A stretch of DNA of 64,000 bases from Mytilus californianus (lineage: Eukaryota > Mollusca > Bivalvia > Mytilida > Mytilidae). The translations under genes were made by a program, and so were the position numbers. Shown here one piece after another: positions 24,697 through 37,549 of the stretch; the stretch's first letter is position 1, and every line of letters starts with the position of its first letter. Location of the stretch: NCBI RefSeq assembly GCF_021869535.1, contig NW_026262723.1:86120324-86184323 (forward strand), read 5' to 3'. Under the pieces are notes generated by a model. It worked only from the letters and a program-made list of their open reading frames with translations, did no database searches and was not told the DNA's origin.

Positions 24697-24843
24697 TTAA
24701 AAATTGTGTAGAGGTTCCTCTGATCCCGGGTAACCTGCCAGGCCTGTGGGAACATATCCAAATGCTTCTTCTAGAGGTGCACTGAATGGAATGAAACCAA
24801 ACATGGCATAAATGTTTCTTATGAGGTTCTTTACAAGTATGGT
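24697..24843 (-). CDS. Possible orphan terminal exon
   Basis: On the minus strand, downstream of UBE4A, a frame reads RNIYAMFGFIPFSAPLEEAF, then GYVPTGLAGYPGSEEPLHNF and a TAA stop at 24699-24697. The composition is protein-like and GC is higher than in the flanks. I see no family match and no clear acceptor; an AG at about 24828 is the best candidate. It could be a last exon of an unseen gene, an alternative 3' end, or a pseudogene scrap. Confidence 0.3.
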   Translation of the reverse strand, partial: TILVKNLIRNIYAMFGFIPFSAPLEEAFGYVPTGLAGYPGSEEPLHNF

Positions 24844-25194
24844 TAAACACATACACAAAATTTTGTAACTTAAATATCTGAGTACTGTAGATTCAAAAAT
24901 GATTGTGAGATGTTTATTAATGCGAATATTGCAACTGTGTGAGTATCACATTTATGAGAACTTGCATTTTGAATTTGATATATATATCTGTAGTATTTCT
25001 GTACGCAGATTTTCCTGAAATCGCAATAATTAAACTCGCAGTGATGTCCATTCATCAAAAGTCACAATAATAAATGCACGCATTAATTTCTGAATTTACA
25101 GTATATATTTCATTGATAAATGTCTTGATATGTTCTTAGATAGGATGTATAGAATACTGTGTTCAATGCACTATGTTTTATTTCTTTCAAAAGT

Positions 25195-25545
25195 AGTGAT
25201 ACAGTCTGGAAAATGGATAACTACATTTTTGGCCACATTAGGATTTTGATATCATGAATGCAACCTTTACCCCAAAAAGAAAATGGTAAAAACATTTTTT
25301 TTACTAACAGTGACCTTGAACTGTTACCTAGTGACCACAACATTGATCAGTTTTTCCTCTGCTGTATCTTCATTCTGTATTAATTTCATTTCAATAAAGA
25401 AAGAAAATCTCAAGGTATAATCCAAAACCCATTGGTTTCATACCGATGTACACACAGAGAGACAGATGGATTGATAGACAGACAAAGCAAGGACTATACT
25501 CTCCCTAAATTGTTCTTCAAAGAGCATAAAATAAATTTATGTCCA
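25195..25545. repeat. Probable dispersed repeat
   Basis: CTTGAACTGTTACCTAGTGA and an end rich in GACAGA motifs (ACAGAGAGACAGATGG) resemble the ends of the repeats at 41880 and 42960. Confidence 0.4.
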
Positions 25546-27134
25546 TAAGTCACCAGGCCCTGCTCACACTATAACATTTCAATATTCAGTCGACAGAGAA
25601 ATCTGGGTTAAAAACTTCCAAATTAAGTAGATATTTTAAAATGTTCATTTCATTAGTTTGACATATATTTTTAAAACATTCACATGTGTACTAAGTTAAA
25701 AGTTGATGTAACCACAACTTCAATGTAAATCTTAAACCAAAATGATACAGGACTGACGAACCGACAATAATATGAAACAACAAATGTATCTTCTTCTTGA
25801 GATATTAAATGATTTTATTCAAATGTTTTGCACAGTTGATATTTTCAGGTATACAATTAAATTTTACACTATTCTGCAAAACAAACCTTAGAAAACAAAC
25901 ATGTACAAATATCAGAAATAACTATGAAATTAGTTCATTTAAAGATATTGCAAATAAAACTGTTAACACAGAGATATGTCTCATCTTGTTTTCTAAAAGA
26001 TTTAGAAAAAATATCAATTTGACTGACTATGAAATATCATATACATTGTGTATATGCATGGAAATTTAAGGAATTTATATGAATTTGACACCCTTCTTTG
26101 ATTTGTTAGAACTTCTTTTTATTTACTTAATTAATTAGTAATCATTTCATTTGATCAATCAAACATTTAACAGCCAAGAAACAAGGGCTTGTAATTGAAA
26201 TGCATAGTTGCTACTACATCAAAATACAGGGTAACATAGATCAAGTACTTCTTCATAGTCTTGATAATTAGGCATAAACGTAACAAACTGTAACGTTAGT
26301 GGAACATAATGAGGGCCTGACATTCTTCTTGAATTTAAACTATATAGATGACATGTTTACTAAATTTCATTGATCTATCTTTAGAACCAATTCTGAAAAG
26401 GACAAGATTGGAAAACTTGGCATAAGATGTTGACAAAGCTAAAGCCAAATATGTAAAACTTATGTCTTGCCTCCAGGAGTGAAAGAAAAATAAACACATC
26501 TAAATCATACAACTGATTATAGAATGGAATCTTTATCTCGATACTTAAGTATGATGGGAAACAATCTATTTAACAACTTTTAACAAATCTGTAAAAAATT
26601 ACTGAGTACCCTGATTATAGAAGGTGCTAGTAAGAACACTGAAAACATATACCTTTTGTACTAACATTTACAGAATACAAAACACAATCTCTTCTGTCAA
26701 TACAGAAAATCAGCTATCAACCTTTTTTTTTTCTTGCAAGTAGTGTCTTGACACCAACGTTAATGATCAAAATCATATGATTTGCACCCTTTTTGCATGA
26801 TTTAAATATTTCATACCTGAATGGTTTAAAATAAGGCTCTTTGGACATATCCACAAAACAAGTTAAGAAAATTATGTTAAAAGATGAATGGTTTAAGTTA
26901 ACTACCTAATTTCCTAGATGTGACTGGTTTTGAATATTGCATGATTCATATGAATAAGAAACAAACAAGCAAATGATTGTACAATTTAAAACATATGATA
27001 TGGATTAACAAAAAAATAACAATTAAAAAGTTATAACAAGATATATTAAATAAAACAAATATACATATGTAACAAAATCAGAAGTATTTGAAATATTTAA
27101 TGCGTAAAACTACATATTATATTTTTTCATGTAT

Positions 27135-27140
27135 TTTATT
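27135..27140 (-). promoter_or_regulatory. Candidate UBE4A polyadenylation signal
   Basis: This is the first AATAAA on the minus strand after the UBE4A stop, about 1.35 kb downstream. A weaker ATTAAA lies at 28377-28372. Which one is used cannot be told from sequence alone, so the 3' UTR may be about 0.1 or 1.4 kb. Confidence 0.25.
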
Positions 27141-27184
27141 TTAGTTATTCAATGCCGTCTTTCTTTTCCTCTGTTTTTAATCAA

Positions 27185-27260
27185 TAGTTAAAGAGTTTAT
27201 CATTGTTAACTGCCTTGGCATAGTTGGAGTTTATCATTGTTAACTGCCTTGGCACAGGTT
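27185..27260. repeat. Tandem duplication of ~36 bp
   Basis: GAGTTTATCATTGTTAACTG and CCTTGGCA occur twice in succession in the sequence downstream of UBE4A. Confidence 0.85.
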
Positions 27261-28487
27261 GTATCATCTTCATACCTAACAAGAATGTAAAAATAACACT
27301 TTTCTTTGTTAATTTTCTTTTTGCATTTATAAAGCAAGTAAAAGCAATTTACTGTTGTTGATACAGATTCAAATCCTTGCAGCTATTAAGATCATGAAAC
27401 TACAATTTAAAAATGATAAACATGCCTCATGAGTCTGATATGATAGTATGATAGAGATAATTGCTTCCTTTGATGGACAAAACTAATCTTTTTTACACTT
27501 AACATAAAAGATATAATACATATTGATCATTCCAATAGCCCTGTAGTCTGAATTAAGTTACTTGAAAATCCTAAGCAAAACTGTGGCTCTTAAATATTTA
27601 AGACATAACTAGTGTATTGCTTTTGGGACAAATTCCTTAAAAATGATAAAAAAAATCTGAATTTAGCTAGTCCCTTTATCAATTTTTCTAGATCCTAATT
27701 CAACCATAAAAAACAATCAACTAAACTTGTAACAGTGACTGCTGATTCTTGAACCCATATGACTAGAATTATCAACGTGATTTTATAATGTTTTAAAGTT
27801 CATTGTATATAAATTTCATTGAAATCATTAAAATATTATCACATGTGTTCACAAATAAATGACAAAAATGATGACAGCAAATTGCAGTACAACTTCAAGT
27901 GAGACGTAAAATTGGAAACAACCTTAAACTTAGACAAATATCTTTTAAGTGAATCTGAAAAAAAATATTTAGACACATGATGTTGTTTATAATAAAACCT
28001 TTCTTTTTGAACATGATGTCTGATTGATTGTTGGTTGCTAAACGTCCAGTGGCAAATATTTCATGCATGTTTTTGAACATGAGCTACTGGTTGTATTTTG
28101 TATGAGTTTTAAACCTTTAAAATGTAATGTATGGTGTCAAAGATTTAAAACACCATGGATGTCAGCGGAAAGACTTTGTAGCATGATTATTACCCAATAA
28201 TCCACATTTTTTTTATGAGATTAACACTACCTCAAGTGCTTACATAATGGAATTGCAAATAAACCCAGTCAATTAAACTGAATAACATTCTTCTCTTAAT
28301 GGATATTTTCTTAATAAATTTCCAATATTCTTTCTCCTCATGGCACAAACATACAATTATGACAATACAAGTTTAATGAATGTATCTATCACAGAAAATA
28401 TATGGTTTCATATTCTTGTAGACAGTGCTAAACCATTCAACATTCTGGAATTCTTCTTATTTGTCTTTCAGTTCTATTTATCAACTA

Positions 28488-28602
28488 TCAACTTTTCTTT
28501 CGATGTTCTTCTTTCCAGGCTTCAATCTTCTCCTTAAGTTCTGTGTGTGGTATAACCATATCTAATGATAATGCCTCCCTGTTGAATGGGTCATTCTGAT
28601 CG
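28488..28602 (-). CDS. UBE4A: UBE4A last coding exon, end of the U-box
   Basis: Acceptor TTTCTTTCAG. It completes the split serine codon and encodes [19 protein letters not shown], then [19 protein letters not shown] and a TGA stop at 28490-28488. DPFNR is the hallmark of the second half of the U-box. The protein ends a few residues earlier than the human one. Confidence 0.95.
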
Positions 28603-31600
28603 CTGAAAGAAAGCATAAAAAATTACAGTTAACTCTCGTTGTCTCGAACTCGGTTGACTCGAAATTTCAGATGAGTCGAAGTTTTCTCACGGTCCTGAAC
28701 TTTGTTCCATATAAATATATGTATTTCGACTCCTGATGAGTCGAAATTGGATGAGTCAAAATTTCGGTTGACTCAAACTAAATTTACGGTCCTAAGGTTT
28801 ACAAAACCATTCAAAATTCATATTTATCTCGAACTAAAACACATATGTCAAAACATGACCTTGGGGATTTAAATGGACTGAAGAGTTAATCTGATAATAC
28901 AGGTGTAATTAAATTTCTTGCCACTGACCACTGTATTGATTTATGACATGCTTTTTCCACGAGTGTTTACCTAAGATTATCTTTGATCACCATGATAAAT
29001 AATTAGTGATACATTGTTACAGTTTATGAAAAATTATTTAAAATGTTTGAAAACAATTAATCGTAATCATATATAATGAGCTTGGCTGTGTATAAAGTGG
29101 GGATTAAGACTTCCGTTGGTGATCAACCCAAAACTACTCAATCAGCGTCTTTATTTATTTTTTTTTGTATTTTCTCTTGCAGAAAAATATTTTAATGAAA
29201 GAAAATTTAAAGAAATCTAAATTTTCTAAAATCTCTTGTATACAAGAATGAACAATTTTGTCAACTTTAAAATAACGCTAAGATCGATTGGAAATGACTC
29301 TCTCGGCTAAAAGACACAGGGACAAATTGTATCTGTACAAAGGAATAAATAAGAGACATAAAATGTTATTATAATAATAAAAGACCATAACATACAAAAA
29401 CATCAATCTGAGACCAGAATATTGATCCCCTTCCCATCCGGATTTATTTTAGCCTTATCAAGCTAAGCAAGAGTTATGTCCCTTGGATTGTCAAACTTCC
29501 GGTTTTCGTTTGAGTCGAACTACGGGTATCTCGAAATATTTCTCTGGTCCAGCTGACTTCGAGATAACGAGAGTCGACTGTACTTCAAAGGTTGTCCTAG
29601 TTACTACTTTAAACATGTAACTATTACAAATTAGAAAAGACCTCTATTTTCCTAAAATTACAAAAATCGGAACACTGATAAACTAAATGGTCTTAGGAGC
29701 CTGTATCATGTATCTGGCTATGGTAGATCTATCTACGAAATTGGGCACCTAATTAAGTGTCTGACTATTGTAGATCTATCTACAAAATGCTGTACCTGAA
29801 TAAGTGTCTGGCTATGGTAGATCTATCTACAAAATAGGGCACCTGAGTAGGTGTCTGGCTATGGTAGATATAGCTAGAAAATTAGGCACCAGAGTTAGTG
29901 TCTGGCTATGGTAGATTTTCCAACAAAATGGAGCACCTGAGTAAGTGTCTGGCTATGGTAGATCTATCTACGAAATGGAGCACCTGAGTAAGTGTCTGGC
30001 TATTGTAGATCTATCTACCAAATGGAGCACCTGAGTAAGTGTCTCGCTATTGTAGATCTATCTACCAAATGGAGCACCTGAGTAAGTGTCTGGCTATGGT
30101 AGATCTATCTACCAAATGGAGCACCTGAGTAAGTGTCTGGCTATTGTAGATCTATCTACCAAATGGAGCACCTGAGTAAGTGTCTGGCTTTGGTATATCT
30201 ATCTACCAAATGGAACACCTGAGTAAGTGTCTGGCTTTGGTAGATATATCTAGAAAATTGGGCATCTGAGTAAGTGTCTGGCTATGGTCGATCTATGTAC
30301 TACATTGAGCACATGATTATCTGAGTGTCTTTTAAATCTATCTATAATATAAAGCACATATAATACCTGAGCAAATGTCTAGCTATTGTAGATCTGTCTA
30401 CAATGTTCCTTGAAGAAGGTAATATCACCGGATCTTTCATTAAAGTTCCCATAATTTCATCTAAGAATTCTTCAGGAGGATCAGCAAATAGTTCTTCATC
30501 TGCTTTCTGCTGTAATCTTAGTTTCTAAAAAATAAAAACTTCCCAGTCATATAAACTTAAATACTTTCTCATACTGCTTATGAAATTTTAAAACTAAATC
30601 CTTTAGAGGTGTGCTAATTGATAGTTTAGTCTGGGATGACAGGGTTTGTTTGTTAGTTGAAATTGAGCTTTGAACTAGCTTTCAGTAATTGCGAGTAATT
30701 AATAACACGGTACTTTGATTCTTTTGACTTTATGTTATTTGATTTTGTGTTAAATACAAATTGGATAAGTTGAGCCCTTTTCAACTGTTCGGTTATTCTT
30801 ATGTTGGGTTGTTACACCACTGTCCATGGTAAGAGAAAGAGTTGAACACTAATAAACAAGTTTAACAAAGCCACATTCTGTATGTGCCTCACATGCCTGT
30901 CCCATTAGATGTACTTGATACTTGTGATTATATCAGCCTAAAGGCATCATGTACCACTACTGAAAAATGGCAATGCAGGAAATTTCAGATTGTTATCTAC
31001 ATTTTAATGGAAAATGCATTTACCTGATTTTTGGAATGAAGATTTTCCATATTTTCTATCATTGAAGCAGGTTTATGTATTTTCTTGAGAACATTAATAG
31101 CTTTAGGAAAGAGATCATCTGAGTAAGATCTTCCATCATTTACAACAGCAATACAAAAGTTTACATCCTCCTCTAGGTTGAGATATATCTGTGATATATC
31201 AGATACTGTCTGTTGAGGTTTAAACTCATATTCATCTTTGTCTTTTACTTTGAAATTTCTCTGTTTTGGTCCAACCTGCAATAATACATTTATAAATATC
31301 AATTGATAGTAAAATTCATGAATTACAAGATTTAACATCTGAGCTTTTAAGAAAATATAATGAAGAAGACTACATTAATGACAATTCAGTTAAAATTGCA
31401 GTATATGCATAACACTTTAGGATTAATGTTGTATCTTTTTGTAGTATTAGCTGTTGTATTTAATGGGTTTTTGTAATAAGTTTTGACACAGTGAAGCTGT
31501 GCATTATTGAATAACAGTTGTGCCAAGAGCGCATAATACAGCCTTATTGTGCATATTGAAATTGTTGCAAGAATAAAATGGGATATTTTGCAGGCTTTCA

Positions 31601-34600
31601 ATCATATTGTCACCAATTCCAACAATTATGTAAAGTTGTACACAGAATCAATCAAAGCAAACTCAAGTTGTGGTACAATATGTGAAAAATTTAATAAATT
31701 CTGACAATTACAGTCCCATAACTTCGGGGCAATCTTTGTGTTACAGTATAAGAGTATGGTTGGTATTCTGTGTCTTACTGCCCTGATGGCAGAGCATTGA
31801 GGCAAGACCTCTTCCTCATTTTTTAATGTATGACACATTTACTACAATGGTGAGGCAGAATTTATTGTTTGTTTTTATTTCATTTTATTGTATTTTCCTA
31901 AATATTTTAATAAAGTTTTTACTGTTACTTACTAAATTGACCAAGAAGTAATTCAACATTCCTGAGATTCGGTCAACCATGGAATTATGACAAAATATAG
32001 ATTTGATCTCCCTAGTCAATAGTTCTAACATATGTATAGTATGATTTCCCATGACATTGTGATAACGAGCTATCATACTAAGTTGTCGTAGACTCATTTC
32101 AGCTTCCTGTCTTTGTTCGGGTGTCATACTGGTCCATTCTCCTTGTTCTTTGGCTTGTTCCTTTTCTTTGATTTGACTCATGTACTACATTGAAAATAAC
32201 AATAGAAATTTTATCTTGAAGCTACTTTTGTATTTTCTTCCATTTAATTAATTTTATTTCAAACTAATGTTTTTTTTATTATTTTTAATCCTATTTCAAC
32301 TGTGCTTTCTCTTTGAAAAAATGTTGATCTTTTTACCCTTTAATTCTGATCACTTACAAATATTTAAGAACTGTTAATATTCAAAATCAAAATAATGCAT
32401 TGTGAGAAAAAAAAATTTTTTGTCACATTACCTCAAACATAAATAAAGATGAAGTGATAAAAAGGTGTTTGAACAGATAAAACATTAATTATACAAATTT
32501 TACTGCACCAGATGCAAAAAGTTATAATCATGCTGATATCAATTACTAAGAGAAAATGTGTTATTACTTCAATGTAGGTGACAAACCATATAATTTTTTT
32601 GTTAACTTTCATTTTTTAGGTTGATCTCTGATTGAAGTTTACCCACAATGCTTTGCTTTAACAATATCTATAAATAATCATACATCTAATGCCTCATCTA
32701 GCAGGAAGATAGCATCATTAATGAGGAGATTTATAAATCTCAGGAACAAAGGTGCATCTGTTGCTTCTATATTCTCTTCTGCAAATCGGGATAAACTCTG
32801 AAATATATTTTTTGAAAATTCTTCAATTGGATTTATTGTAATTTTTTCCTTTTGGTTTTAAACTTTGATATTAGTTTAGTTTGTTTATATTTTGTTTTTG
32901 GGATTGTCTTCACGAAATCAATGTTTCCACTGTAAAGGGTTATCTCCCCCTTAAGAATAAATTGTATTGTAGTCTAATATTTCATGTCATATATTTATGA
33001 CTGATATCTTTTAAGGATCATGATAAACAAAGTAGATGAAATGTAAACTAAACTGACTAGCAGAAAAAAAATATGGTATGAATGTCTTGATATAAATTCC
33101 TTTTTTGCATTAAAACCATGCTGTTCTTACAATTCTGTGCTGCATAGAATTCAAATAGAAATATAAAGTAATGAACTGGTGAAGTCTCAAATTTCTTTGG
33201 TACTCATCTTTTGTGTAAACTTACACTGTATTTATAATAAAATGTCCTTTTGAATGTTTTACATCAAAAATAGTTACATGAAGAAGGAGGGAGAGGGAAA
33301 CTGGGAAAGATAAATACATATTTACTTTTAAAAATATTTTATATAAAATAAGTTATCTTATCCCATCATTTTGTGATTCATGTTTAATATGTTTCTTGTG
33401 TTTTATCAACCTACCTTAATGGCATTTTTATGTGATTCTATTTCCCATATATGTTCTAGTACTTGATACATAGGTCTTCTGTAATTGAATTTCTGTTCAA
33501 ACTGTACACTTTGGCCTGTCATCTCTATACTAACAAATACATGTAGTAACTTTTCTGCCAAATGGTCAATTAATGGATGCTGTACAAATAACTGTCCTTT
33601 GTAATACCTGTAAAAATATGGGAACAATCTACCAGATGAACAAATTGACCAGAGAAACTATTGTTCTATTCTGGAATATGACAGCATTTTTGAAATTATT
33701 CAGGTTTTTTTTATAAATTGCATTTGTTTTTTTAATTTCAATTTTTCGGTTAGCGTGAAAGTTTTGAACAGTGCTTTTCTCTTTGTAATTGCAGATATTA
33801 TCATCTCGTGCTTATTCTTTGCAATTGCAGATATTATCATAAAAACACATACATGAGATATTAATGTGTATCTGACATTACACAGTAGCAAACAATTTCT
33901 AGTTTTACAGTTCAGATAACTATATTTACATACTAAGCAATGGAAAAGATTCTGAAGATTTCAAAATTTCAACTAAATCAGACAAAATTATAATGGATGT
34001 ATTAACCTTGATAAAAGAGCATTTTTCTGTGCTTGATCACAAATTAACAACAATGTGAAATAACAATGAAACCTGATTATTTACCTTGACATTAGAGCTC
34101 TGTTCTGGGTTTGTTCACTAGGTAACAACATAGCTAAAGTTTCAGCTAATTCTGCTCTCAAATGCGGGTTCTTCATACGATCTGGATTACCCATATATAC
34201 CAATATCAATGTCATAAAATGGCTTAGTTTCTCACCAACAAACTGAAAGTTAATGATAAAATATTGTTTGTTTTTAGGTTGCTTTATACAAATACTATAT
34301 CTTATTCAGGATGACTTAAAGAACTTGAATTGATGTGTACAGATACTTAAATGTTATTATTAACCTATTTTATTGTGTTTCTTTCTAATTGAAGTGTAAC
34401 CTAAATCTCTTAAGCTTTTTATTCATAGTTATTACAATATGAAGATATTTTGAAACATGTTGAAGAGATGGCTAATAAATAACATGTCTTTCCTAAATGA
34501 GAGACACTACTAAAAGGAAAGAGATTCTGCCCTTAGAAATATTACATACACATTAAAATCAAATAAGAACAGTCTGGGTAATTTTAGTGTTTTATACACT

Positions 34601-37469
34601 AACCACAACACTCCATATCAGTTTCTTGGTAGTCTAGTTTATATTGAAAGGGATTTTTGACCGAACAGATTTTCACTGGACACCATTACCTATGTGGACA
34701 ACTGCATCAAGATATGTACATACTTTTCCCATCACTATCGAGAGTTATTATAATGATGATGAAATAGAAATTCCAATAACTTTATTAAAAGACATCAAAA
34801 ATTATATTATTTGCTCAGTTTTAGCACAATTACTTATATTTTGTGAACTTGAAACTTAGACATAATGTATCATTTAATTGATGTCATTTCTGAATAAAAT
34901 GCTCCGCAGGACACAGCTTGATACAACCGCTGAGGTCAAACCATAAACAGTTGGGGCAAGTATGGATACAACATTCAAATTTGATACAGTTCTGAATTTG
35001 GATTGTGATTAAGTATTTGATACAGAATGAATGTGGTCTAAGAACTTAAAAAATTTGAAATTGGACATTTACCTATTATGATCCAATATCCAAAATCTAA
35101 ATACATGGTTAGAGTCAGCATATCAAAGAACCCCAAGAATTCAATTTTTGAGGAAATCAAACAAATAAATTTAGTTTTGGACCCTTTGAACCTCAATGTA
35201 GACCAATTTAATAACAGGGCCCAATATCCAAAATCTAAATTCACGGTTAGATTCAGCATATCAAAGAACCTCATATATTCAATTTTTGTTGATATCAAAC
35301 AAAGTTTCATTTAAAACCCCTATTTGAACCAACATGAAAACCGAGCCCCAAAACAACAAACCTCAATACAAGGTGAGATTCAGCATATCAAAGAACCCCA
35401 AGAATGCAATTTTTTGTTAAAATCAAACAAACTTTAATTTTCGACCATTTGAACCATAATGTGGACCAATTTGAAAACAGGACCCAAAATTAAAGTATTA
35501 ATACATGGTTAGATTCAGCATATCAAAGAACCCCAAGAATGCAATTTTTTGTTAAAATCAAACAAACTTTAATTTTTCGACCATTTGAACCATAATGTGG
35601 ACCAATTTGAAAACAGGACCCAAAATTAAAATATTAATACATGGTTAGATTCGGTATATCAAAGAACCCCAATAATTCAACTTTTTATGATATCAAACAG
35701 TTTCATTTTGGACAACAATTTGGACCAACTTGAAAACTGAGCCCAAAATCAACAAACCTAATTACACTGTGGGATTCAGCATATCAAAAAACCCAAGAAT
35801 TCAATTTTTGTAGATTCAAACAAAGTTTTATTTTGGACCCTTTGGTAATAAAAAAACTTATGAAACGACCATGAATAACTTCTTAGTATATTACAATTTA
35901 TCCTATTATACCCAATGGATACCTTTATTTAACATACCTCAAAGACTTGATCTTTAAATCTATGCAGAAATTGTGTAAAGTCTGTAATATTTCCCATAAT
36001 AAATTCTGGAATGCAGGCTAGACATTTTGGGGCTTCATCAGGAAGAGGAAGTTTGATATCACTAAAGCATTGTGGGTTGTCCCTAACAGAAACAAGAGAC
36101 ATCCATGTTGCAGTTGCTATGTGAAAGTTCAAAGACATTTCTAAAAATTTCGGTTCTGTTACAGCTGCCCTAATACTTAAATAAATAGTCATTCCTGTAA
36201 AAAAAAATATGCATCATTAAGGTATAATCTCAAACTATAAAATGTGTGTAATGTGTATGCACATGTGAATGTTTGTAATTTGGGATTTAAAAATTTTTTG
36301 CATTTTAATTTAATATGACTTCTTTCATAAATGTAATGTGCATATAATTTTCTGTAAAGATAACAGAACCTTTCAATGGAGCCAAATATACAATACTGCC
36401 TCTTTTCAATAGTATTATCTGCTGGAGGTATAAAGTAATCTGTCAAAATGTTAAATATTTTTATCCTTAGACGGTCCCCCGCCCCCTGTAAAAGATATTT
36501 CAAACATGAACTATGATAAACCAACTTATTTTTTCATGAATACTTTATTTCATTTTAAGCTCTTCATAGTCGACTTTGTTAATATTAATGTATTTGTTTA
36601 AGAAAATATCTAAGTTTGACATTTTCGCAACGAATAAAACTCACTACACAAGAAAATAAATAGCTCGCCAAAAATATTTTGTTTAAATTAGTTATTTCAG
36701 GCGCTTCATACCTTCTTCCATTTTACTTTTCAACTGTCTGACTGGTTCCATTGAATCATTTCCTCCCTGATTTGTAGCATCCTGGTATAAACGTTGTATT
36801 CTTCCTAAACTTTGATTTAGTTTTACAAACTTTTCATTCAAAGGTTTGAACCCCATATTTAAACATTGATGAGTCAAGAAAAAACACTCAGATATAAAAT
36901 TATAAGATTCTAAAGGTTCCAAATGTTCATTATCTGCCATTGGTATTAAACAGGTCTCTTTATTCAACCCTGAAAATTATAAAATATCATTCTAAGAAAT
37001 TTCAATACAAAGTTAAAATAAGATAATTCTATTTCAAATTTTTAGTAAATAAATTAACTTTTGTAGCTTTTTTGAAAATCTATGCCTTTATATAAATAAA
37101 ATATTATCATGCATTTAAACAACATTCATTTATAGGAAATTTGTTTTGAAAATAGCAGTATTGGATCCAGGGAAGATTTTAGCAAACAATCCTCAAATAC
37201 AACTGTAGATATAGCCCAAAACAAAATATGTACCATAATTGAAGTAGTAACCTATTTGATATCACTCATTTCCTAAGAACCACTGGATGAAATAGCAGCC
37301 TTGCTTTACTGGTTTTTCAGAAAACTAAATTTAATTCAATTCTATTCAAAGATTTTATTGCTCAATTCAATTATATTAGAGAATTAGAGAAAGGGATCGG
37401 ATAAAGGCTCAACCTATATAAATCCTTTCCCATACAAGATGGATAAAATAATATTTGGCTTTTACATAT

Positions 37470-37549
<80 letters not shown>

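Larger units (their letters stand above)
25546..28487 (-). other. Downstream region of UBE4A, including its 3' UTR
   Basis: Directly after the UBE4A stop. Minus-strand polyadenylation signals at 28377 and 27140 suggest that the 3' UTR ends within it. The rest shows no coding signal. Confidence 0.5.

Noticed and set aside
29706-30366. Regular 47-base repeats resembling a CRISPR array
   Set aside because: There are no unique spacers, the genome is eukaryotic, and the unit derives from the adjacent exon.
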